This document shows, piece by piece, positions 31,778 to 37,946 of a stretch of 37,946 bases of DNA. Positions within the stretch are counted from its first letter, which is position 1. Each line of letters begins with the position of its first letter. Under the pieces are notes generated by a model that did no database searches, was not told the DNA's origin, and saw nothing but the letters and a program-made list of their open reading frames with translations. Source of the stretch: Paenibacillus caui (GTDB lineage: Bacteria; Bacillota; Bacilli; Paenibacillales; Paenibacillaceae); the NCBI RefSeq assembly GCF_019904135.1, contig NZ_JAIOGQ010000037.1, positions 1-37,946 on the forward strand, given 5' to 3'. The position numbers and the translations under genes are program-made.

Positions 31778-32590
31778 CTACACTCTATAGCGCTTCCTGT
31801 ACTCGGACGGACGCAGCCCCTTCTGCTTCAGAAACAGACGGCTTAAATAAAATCCGCTCTCATATCCGCATTGCTCCGCTATGGAATCCAACGTCTCATC
31901 CGTCTCTTCCAGCAAACGGCAGGCTTTGCCGATCCGCAGGGCGGTTACATAGTCCAGCGGGGTCTGCCCCGTTCCTTTGGCGAAGCGCCTCGTGAACTGA
32001 ACCGGCGTCAGCCCGAGCTTCAGGGCGATTTGCCTGATTTCAAACGGAGCCTCGGCGGATTTCCGAAGCAGCCGCTTGGCCTCCTCCACCAGCTCGTCAG
32101 CAGTCCGTTCAGCCGCGGCAAATGTTCGCCGCATCAGCTGGTAGCCTGCCAAAGCGTCCAGATCGTTCAGCAAATAGTTCCGCCACTTGCCGGCTTGCTC
32201 GGGCTTAACCGCTTCCACTTCCCGCATCATCCGCAGCGCCGAGAAGAGCCGGTCCCGGTCATCGAAACGGATATGGCGGCTGGCGGTCAACCCTCCGTAC
32301 AGATGCTCCTCCTCCAAATCCGGCCAGTCTTTCGGACGATCCATGAAACGAAAAGATACAAAGTGAAAAGTTACCGGGGTCAGCGCTTCACGTTCCAGCC
32401 ACACTCCCGGCGGGCAAATGACGGCTTCTCCCGCTCCGGCTACTCCCGAGCTTGGCCCAATGGCAAAGCTGATCCTTCCGCTTTCTATGGCGAACATCAC
32501 CCAATCGGCGTTCTTGTCCTTGGCAAGCGCGAACCGCTTTTTGCCGGCCCAATACCGGTAACCCGTCAGCTCCAGCTCGTGGAAATCCAC
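31778..32590 (-). CDS. AraC-family transcriptional regulator
   Basis: The 270-residue protein has an N-terminal cupin-like ligand domain (about 1-95; GEAVICPPGVWLEREAL is the usual turn) and a C-terminal double helix-turn-helix (about 170-268): FEIRQIALKLGLTPVQFTRR and DSIAEQCGYESGFYLSRLFL, then KQKGLRPSEYRKRY. The start is a GTG at 32590 with AGGAGGTG about ten bases upstream. It is divergent from the FAD oxidoreductase gene (131-base gap) and is a likely regulator of it. It may sense the sugar handled by the neighbouring transporter. Confidence 0.87.
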   Translation of the reverse strand: MDFHELELTGYRYWAGKKRFALAKDKNADWVMFAIESGRISFAIGPSSGVAGAGEAVICPPGVWLEREALTPVTFHFVSFRFMDRPKDWPDLEEEHLYGGLTASRHIRFDDRDRLFSALRMMREVEAVKPEQAGKWRNYLLNDLDALAGYQLMRRTFAAAERTADELVEEAKRLLRKSAEAPFEIRQIALKLGLTPVQFTRRFAKGTGQTPLDYVTALRIGKACRLLEETDETLDSIAEQCGYESGFYLSRLFLKQKGLRPSEYRKRYRV

Positions 32591-32721
32591 TTTTGCCTGG
32601 CACCTCCTAAACGGAATGAAATTTTAGATATGCATATTGTAATTCAGGCCATTTTACAAGTAAATAATTCCTCATAATATGAAATCAAGGATAAGACATA
32701 TAGTGAAAAGGAGTCCTGAAC

Positions 32722-34968
32722 ATGAAGCGGGAAACCGTGAATACAGAGATTACAGTTGTTGGCGGCGGTCTGGCCGGCGTTTGCGCCGCCATCGCGGCAG
32801 CCCGGCTTGGCCAGACCGTCGCACTGGTTCATAACCGGCCTGTGCTGGGAGGCAATTCGAGCAGCGAGGTCCGGGTATGGGTGTGCGGTGCGACCGGACA
32901 CGGCACGAACCGGTATGCCCGGGAGACCGGCATTATGGGGGAACTGTTCCTGGAGAACCAGTACCGGAATATGGACGGCAATCCCTATCTCTGGGATTTG
33001 ACCCTGCTCGAAGCAGTGCGTTCCGAGCCAAACCTGTCCTTGTTTCTTAATACGGACGTTCACGATGTCCAGGCGGAAGGACCGGAGAACAGCCGTATGA
33101 TCCGCAGCGTGACCGGCTGGATGATGGGCTCCGAACGACGGATCGATTTCCGAAGCGAAATCTATCTGGACTGTACGGGCGACGGGCTGATCGGCGCTCT
33201 TGCCGGGGCCAAATACCGGATTGGCAGGGAAGCAAAAGCCGAGTTCGGTGAGGCATGGGCCCCCGAAACAGCCGACGATGTAACGCTCGGGAGCACGCTG
33301 CTGTTTTACACCAAAGACGCCGGACATCCGGTCCGCTATATCCCCCCTTCGTTTGCCAAAGATATTGCGCAAACCTCCATCCCGCTTCGCAGGATCATCC
33401 GCAGCGGGGATAACGGCTGTGCGTACTGGTGGATCGAATGGGGCGGCGAGCTCGATACCGTACACGACAACGAGCGGATCCGTGACGAGCTGTGGGCCGT
33501 CATTTACGGCATTTGGGATTACATTAAAAATTCCGGGAAATTTGAGGCGGAGTGTCTTACGCTGGAATGGGTCGGCAGCCTGCCCGGCAAACGCGAATAC
33601 CGCCGCTTCGTCGGCGATTACACGCTGACCCAGCACGATATTCTGGTCCAGCGCCCCTTCGAGGACCGGGTCGCCTTCGGCGGCTGGTCGATCGATCTGC
33701 ACCCGCCCGGAGGCGTATATGAGGAGGAGCACGGCTCCAAGCACTGGTTTGCGGACGGCATTTATCACATCCCGTTCCGCTCCCTCTATTCCGTCAACGT
33801 GAACAACCTGCTGTTCGCCGGACGGAATATTAGCGCCTCGCATGTCGCGTTCGGCACGACCCGCGTCATGGCTACCTGCGCCATTATGGGCGAGGCCGCC
33901 GGAACGGCTGCCGCACTCTGCGCGGACAAAGCCGTAACGCCCCGCGAATTGTGGCGCGGGCATCTCGGCGAGCTGCAGCAGACGCTGCTGCGCCAGGACG
34001 CTTCCATCATCGGCTTGAAATCCGCCGATCCGGATGATTTGGCCCCGTTGGCAGCCGTCCATGCCTCCTCTTCCCTCGCCGCGTACTCGCCTACCGGCAA
34101 TTTGGAAGCGGTTGAGGGGAACGCGGATCTCGGCCTGCTCGTGCCGGTGGACCCCCGGCTTGAAGGCATGGAAATCCTTGCAGACTGCCGCGAATCCGCC
34201 CGTCTCACCGTGGAGCTTTACAGAACGGGCAAGAAGGAAAATTACATCCCGCACTCGCTTGTCCAGCGCACCCAGCTTGAAGTTGCACCCGGGGAACGCA
34301 GGTGGATTACCCTTCCCTTGGCTTGGCAGCCGGATGAAGCGTGCAATGCGTTTATCATATTCAAAGCGAACGATGCCATCACTTTTTATAAGACGGATCA
34401 ACCGCTGCCTGGCGTGCTCTGTTTCCAAAGAGGCAAGGCGCCTGTCGTCTCTTCCGATTACGGGGACAATCAGCCGCCACAGCCGGTGGTGGAGTGGAGC
34501 ATGGGACCTTTCGTGCGGCATCCGCTCTGTTTCCGTATGCAGGCTGGAGAAGCCTTTGGTCCGGCCAAAGTAACCGACGGCTATAGCCGCCCCTATGGCG
34601 GACCGCACTACTGGTCGTCCGAGCCTATGGCTCCCGGAGCTCCGGCCTGGATCGAATTGAAATGGGAGCATGAAGTATCTTTTCAAGAGATTCACGTCAC
34701 GTTTCAGGATGATGTCAACGAAGATCTGATCAATCTTCATCACCACTGTACCCCGTTTGAGATCATCCCGGAGCTGGTCAAGGATTATCGGCTTGAGGCC
34801 GTGACAGCCGCAGGCTCCATCACGGTGGTCGAATGCAGCGGCAACCGGAAGCGCAAAGCCGTGCACCGGCTATCCGGCCCGGTGTCCGCCTCCTCATTGA
34901 GACTCATCATCGAGGCCACAAACGGATGCCCGCGCGCCGAAGTCGTCGAAATCCGGGTATATCCCTAG
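32722..34968 (+). CDS. FAD-dependent oxidoreductase (FAD_oxidored family), large form
   Basis: The 748-residue protein starts with the dinucleotide-binding motif VVGGGLAGVCAAIAAARLGQ (residues 11-30), followed by PVLGGNSSSEVRVWVCGATG. The segment LDCTGDGLIGALAGA and, near residue 370, LLFAGRNISASHVAFGTTRV with MATCAIMGEAAGTAAAL complete an FAD fold. The last 300 residues form one or more beta-sandwich-like domains (YGGPHYWSSEPM, AWIELKWEHEVSF). The protein has no signal peptide. AAAAGGAG precedes the ATG. Such proteins occur next to YesMN-regulated glycoside transporters and are presumed to oxidise a sugar or glycoside; the reaction is not established. It lies opposite the AraC gene. Confidence 0.82.
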   Translation: MKRETVNTEITVVGGGLAGVCAAIAAARLGQTVALVHNRPVLGGNSSSEVRVWVCGATGHGTNRYARETGIMGELFLENQYRNMDGNPYLWDLTLLEAVRSEPNLSLFLNTDVHDVQAEGPENSRMIRSVTGWMMGSERRIDFRSEIYLDCTGDGLIGALAGAKYRIGREAKAEFGEAWAPETADDVTLGSTLLFYTKDAGHPVRYIPPSFAKDIAQTSIPLRRIIRSGDNGCAYWWIEWGGELDTVHDNERIRDELWAVIYGIWDYIKNSGKFEAECLTLEWVGSLPGKREYRRFVGDYTLTQHDILVQRPFEDRVAFGGWSIDLHPPGGVYEEEHGSKHWFADGIYHIPFRSLYSVNVNNLLFAGRNISASHVAFGTTRVMATCAIMGEAAGTAAALCADKAVTPRELWRGHLGELQQTLLRQDASIIGLKSADPDDLAPLAAVHASSSLAAYSPTGNLEAVEGNADLGLLVPVDPRLEGMEILADCRESARLTVELYRTGKKENYIPHSLVQRTQLEVAPGERRWITLPLAWQPDEACNAFIIFKANDAITFYKTDQPLPGVLCFQRGKAPVVSSDYGDNQPPQPVVEWSMGPFVRHPLCFRMQAGEAFGPAKVTDGYSRPYGGPHYWSSEPMAPGAPAWIELKWEHEVSFQEIHVTFQDDVNEDLINLHHHCTPFEIIPELVKDYRLEAVTAAGSITVVECSGNRKRKAVHRLSGPVSASSLRLIIEATNGCPRAEVVEIRVYP

Positions 34969-34985
34969 ATTCCAAAACAAAACAA

Positions 34986-35006
34986 GGCGGGAGTCTCTCT
35001 CCCGCC
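34986..35006. terminator. Hairpin between FAD oxidoreductase and permease genes
   Basis: GGCGGGAG (34986-34993) and CTCCCGCC (34999-35006) form a perfect eight-base stem with a five-base loop between two convergent genes. The minus strand has a T-rich run after it; the plus strand has only a later one, so termination is more likely for the leftward gene. Confidence 0.6.
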
Positions 35007-35142
35007 CCAAAAATTTAAATTTTTCTATCCCCGCGAAGTAATAGGAAAGTTCTAACATCTTATGGCGCTTACTTTCCGGGGACCTCAAAACTTATGCTAT
35101 TAACAAGCGTGCCCAGTGTGATCAGGCCTTGATCAACTATGT

Positions 35143-36489
35143 TCATTCCCGCCCTCGCCGGAATCTAAGCAGGGACCAAGCCGTCAGCAGCACCAGAAGC
35201 GCCAGGCAAACGCCGATGCTGATTCTGTTCTGCTCATCGAACAGAAACAGGGTGGCGATAACGGACAAGCACAGCACGGTCAGCACGGTTATATAAGGAG
35301 ATCCCCATACCCGGAAGGCCGGCTTTACCGGATAGGACTTGTGCAATTTGAGCTGCGCCAGACAGATGCAAATCCAGACCAGCAGGACGACAAAGCCCGG
35401 CACGGCCATCAGCACCCGAAACAAGTGCTCCTGGGCGAAGAAACCCAGCATGGCTCCAACTATGAGTATGACCGCGGACAGCTTCAGCGCGTTAACCGGA
35501 GCTCCCCTTTTGGAAGTGCGTGCCAACATTTTTGGCGCTTCTCCTGCCGACGCCATCGTATGCAGCATGCGCGTTGCTCCGTAAATTCCCGAATTGGCTG
35601 CGGACAAAACCGCTGTTACCAGAATAAAGTTCATCACATGGGCAGAGCCCCTAAGCCCTGCCGCGTTCAGCACCTGCACAAAGGGACTGCTCTGTCCGCC
35701 GATCTCATTCCACGGGATCAATCCGCAAATGACAAGGATCGGAAGCGTAAAGAACAGGATGACCCGAACGATAAAACTGCTTACGATTTTAGGCAATACT
35801 TTTTCCGCATGCTGCGTCTCCGTCAGCGTAAGCCCGATCAGCTCCGACCCGCCATAGGAGAACGTCACGACGAGCAAGGCGGAGAAGATCGCAGTCCACC
35901 CGTTCGGGAAAAAACCGCCATGCTCCGTATAATTACGCAGATACGGCGCATCCGCACTGCCTATAATGCCGAAAAGGATGCACGCCCCGAGCACAATAAA
36001 GATGATGATCATGGCAATTTTGATGCCTGCCAGCCAAAACTCAACTTCTCCGAAGCTCCCGACACTCATCATGTTGATGACAAGGATCAACGCGGCACTC
36101 GCCAGACTAAGCACCCATAAAGGGACATCCGGAAGCCAATATTGCAGAAAGCTTCCCGCCGCGATAACTTCAATCACGCACACGGACAGCCACATAAAGC
36201 AATACAACCATCCCATAATAAAAGACAACCGCTCCCCAAAAGCCTCGCGGACAAAATCCTTCATATTCCTGCCCGGATATACCGTAGCCATTTCAGCCAT
36301 AGCTCCTAGCACGACGAGGAGCAGAAGTCCGGCAAAAATATAGGTCAGAACAACCCCCGGACCGGCCAGGCCGATCGTTTCCGCGCTTCCCTTAAAAATA
36401 CCGGTACCGATGACGCCGCCCATGGCCATAAAGGTAATATGCCTTGGCCGCAGCTTTTTTTGCAATGAAGCTTCATTCGCTTTGTTCAT
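35143..36489 (-). CDS. Amino acid permease (APC family)
   Basis: The 448-residue protein has twelve hydrophobic segments. The opening KLRPRHITFMAMGGVIGTGIFKGSA is the substrate-binding unwound helix of the AAT subfamily. SYGGSELIGLTLTETQHAEKV (helix 6 and after) and ANSGIYGATRMLHTMASAGEAPK are further family motifs. It imports an amino acid with protons or sodium across the inner membrane; the specific substrate (for example GABA, aspartate, arginine) cannot be told from motifs. AGGGGGAA precedes the ATG. It is transcribed alone. Confidence 0.88.
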   Translation of the reverse strand: MNKANEASLQKKLRPRHITFMAMGGVIGTGIFKGSAETIGLAGPGVVLTYIFAGLLLLVVLGAMAEMATVYPGRNMKDFVREAFGERLSFIMGWLYCFMWLSVCVIEVIAAGSFLQYWLPDVPLWVLSLASAALILVINMMSVGSFGEVEFWLAGIKIAMIIIFIVLGACILFGIIGSADAPYLRNYTEHGGFFPNGWTAIFSALLVVTFSYGGSELIGLTLTETQHAEKVLPKIVSSFIVRVILFFTLPILVICGLIPWNEIGGQSSPFVQVLNAAGLRGSAHVMNFILVTAVLSAANSGIYGATRMLHTMASAGEAPKMLARTSKRGAPVNALKLSAVILIVGAMLGFFAQEHLFRVLMAVPGFVVLLVWICICLAQLKLHKSYPVKPAFRVWGSPYITVLTVLCLSVIATLFLFDEQNRISIGVCLALLVLLTAWSLLRFRRGRE

Positions 36490-36704
36490 GCTTTTTCCCC
36501 CTGGTGACTTAACATCAATATGACTTTACAAGTATAACCTTTCCCCGCTGGATAAAACATTCCTAAATTATTGCATTTTTACCCGGCACCCGGGCAGCTT
36601 TACCGATTTTTAAATAAAACTTAAACTTCGCTCTCTTCGTCTTGTGTTAAGATGAGAGGGCGCTAAAAAAGCTGATATTTTCAAAACATTGGTAGGTGGT
36701 AATA

Positions 36705-37823
36705 TTGATTCCCTCTTTTTTGTCCCCCATTTCTTATGCGTTTCTGACTTTTCCGATTGCTGCGCTGCTGTTCACGCTGCCCTTTCTGGTGGTGCAATAC
36801 CGTAAACACGGCTATATTAACAAGGTTAGAGCTCTCGTTCTGTACCTGTTCCTGCTTTATTTGATGAACGCCTTTTTTCTGGTGATGCTTCCGCTTCCCG
36901 CCTCAAGACACAATGCGGCGCTTCCCGGAGAAGCCGCTCAGCTCATCCCGCTGAATTTCATTCGGGATATTCTTAGGGAGACCTCCGTATCCTGGAGCAA
37001 CCCTTCCAGCTATCTGCATCTGTTGAAAGAACAGGCTTTCTTACAGGTCGCCTTAAATATACTCCTGACCGTCCCATTCGGCATGTTTCTGCGTTACTAT
37101 TTCCGGACCGGCTGGATTCGGTCCATTGTACTATCCTTCGTCCTCTCGCTTTCCTTTGAAGTCACTCAGTTGACGGGTATTTTCGGTTTTTACGATCATC
37201 CTTACCGTCTCTTCGATGTGGACGATCTGATCATGAATACGTTCGGGGGGATTGTAGGCTTTCTGCTTGCGGAATGGCTCTCGGGCCTGCTGCCGAGAAT
37301 TGAGCTTCTTGATAAAAACGTGGATGTGGCGTCAAAACGGGTCTCCTATACAAGACGGGCTACAGCCCTGTTGTTCGATGTTGTGATTTTGCTTGCCGTT
37401 ATGCTTCTTTGCGTCATTCTGTCCGTTCCAGCCGCTTATTGGGTTTCCACCGGCATTTACTTTATGCTCGTTCCTTATCTGACAGGCGGCCGTACTTTTG
37501 GAAAATGGCTGGTGCGCATCCGTTTGACGGGGGAGGGAAAGCGAATTTCGCTGTACGCTCTTGCGATTCGCTACGGGCTGCTTTACTGGGTCTTTTTCGG
37601 CCTGGACCGGCTGATGCTCCTGAATACGGACAGCACCCCCGCCGCCCTCAGAATGCTGCTCGGGCTCGGGGTCTTCATCATCAATCTGTGGTTCCTAATC
37701 CATGTCGTTAAGGCCATATTGACAAAAAAGCCGCTGCTGTTTTATGAGAAAATAAGCAACACCAAGCATATCATCAGTTGGCATCATGCCAAAGAGGACG
37801 ACGAATACCGTCAATCCGCCTAG
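36705..37823 (+). CDS. VanZ-RDD fusion membrane protein
   Basis: The 372-residue protein joins two membrane domains. VanZ covers about residues 5-195, with LIPLNFIRDI, the segment LNILLTVPFGMFL, FEVTQLTGIFGFYDHP and the signature RLFDVDDLIMNTFGGIVG. RDD covers about 210-345, with YTRRATALLFDVVILLAV, then GGRTFGKWLVRIRLTGEGKR. VanZ proteins are linked to low-level teicoplanin resistance in enterococci; RDD domains occur in many envelope proteins, and the function of the fusion is unknown. The start is taken as the TTG at 36705, seven bases after AGGTGG; a GTG at 36696 is possible but sits on that site. Confidence 0.8.
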   Translation: MIPSFLSPISYAFLTFPIAALLFTLPFLVVQYRKHGYINKVRALVLYLFLLYLMNAFFLVMLPLPASRHNAALPGEAAQLIPLNFIRDILRETSVSWSNPSSYLHLLKEQAFLQVALNILLTVPFGMFLRYYFRTGWIRSIVLSFVLSLSFEVTQLTGIFGFYDHPYRLFDVDDLIMNTFGGIVGFLLAEWLSGLLPRIELLDKNVDVASKRVSYTRRATALLFDVVILLAVMLLCVILSVPAAYWVSTGIYFMLVPYLTGGRTFGKWLVRIRLTGEGKRISLYALAIRYGLLYWVFFGLDRLMLLNTDSTPAALRMLLGLGVFIINLWFLIHVVKAILTKKPLLFYEKISNTKHIISWHHAKEDDEYRQSA

Positions 37824-37893
37824 TAGCCTCTCAAATCTAATAGTATAGGATGGGTGGATATGGTATAGTTATGCCAAAAAGAGGAATTCATAT

Positions 37894-37946
37894 ATGCATC
37901 CGATCAAGAATCCCGTCCGATTAACCGTAGAAGAACAGGCAAGCCT
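37894..37946 (+). CDS. Start of an unidentified gene, runs off the window
   Basis: The ATG at 37894 follows AAAGAGGAATTCATAT, with GAGGAA about eight bases upstream. The first residues read MHPIKNPVRLTVEEQAS and the frame is open to the window end. Too little is visible to name a family. Confidence 0.5.
   Translation, partial: MHPIKNPVRLTVEEQAS

Noticed and set aside
32644..34866. Very long open frame (about 740 codons) on the minus strand, antisense to the FAD oxidoreductase gene
   Set aside because: It has no ribosome-binding site, reads as Arg/Gly/Val-rich nonsense without domain motifs, and exists because the G+C-rich sense gene avoids certain codons. The sense frame has a complete FAD motif.
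37871..37924. Small ORF starting at an earlier ATG (37871)
   Set aside because: It lacks a ribosome-binding site and ends after 17 codons, whereas the ATG at 37894 has GAGGAA well placed and stays open.

Overview
The window looks like a chromosomal segment of a Paenibacillus-type bacterium (Bacillota). This is inferred from moderate G+C with strong AAGGAGG ribosome-binding sites, a YesM/YesN-type two-component system beside a sugar ABC transporter without its own ATPase, a T-box leader, and a siroheme nirBD operon. No rRNA, tRNA or CRISPR array was seen. Family names come from reading motifs by eye; no database was searched.

Layout. 1-660: the end of an IS200/IS605 element (tnpA frameshifted, tnpB running off the window). 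776-2185: a dGTPase-type HD hydrolase, with a 202-bp palindromic repeat just upstream. 2937-5064: a small unknown protein, a two-domain rhodanese sulfurtransferase, a truncated HEXXH membrane protein and a GNAT acetyltransferase. 5077-8515: two versions of a TetR / membrane protein / flavodoxin module, one intact and one whose flavodoxin is reduced to fragments; the tetR of the degraded copy has a promoter placed to give a leaderless mRNA. 8763-13613: an EamA exporter, a FemAB/GNAT-like protein, an M20 peptidase, an S9 peptidase that has lost its middle, and a PhzF-like protein. 13658-15510: an MFS transporter remnant and an A+T-rich secreted GH32 fructanase that looks acquired.

15668-22101: a nitrite assimilation unit. 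nirB-nirD-nirC-cobA runs leftward from a promoter carrying a GlnR/TnrA-like box. Its leader has two tandem hexaloop hairpins, both with A at loop position 1 and G at position 4, the second overlapping the 5' arm of a terminator. That is the ANTAR antitermination signature, and the divergent neighbour encodes an ANTAR-domain protein co-transcribed with a TrpD-like protein.

22109-23541: a tryptophanyl-tRNA synthetase gene with two layers of control, a T-box riboswitch (bulge UGGCACA, candidate UGG specifier) followed by a ribosome-bound leader ORF that begins MEDGWWW and reads through the trpS ribosome-binding site and start. This resembles the tandem sensing known for the B. subtilis anti-TRAP operon but is attached to trpS. 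The trpS frame itself carries an apparent one-base deletion. This is the most interesting part of the window.

23685-34968: a secreted coiled-coil protein, then a carbohydrate uptake locus (solute-binding lipoprotein, two permeases, AraC-type response regulator, YesM-type kinase, AraC regulator, large FAD-dependent oxidoreductase). Two nearly identical 18-bp sites, one before the transporter operon and one before the kinase gene, suggest one regulator controls both. 35143-37946: an amino acid permease, a VanZ-RDD membrane protein, and the start of another gene.
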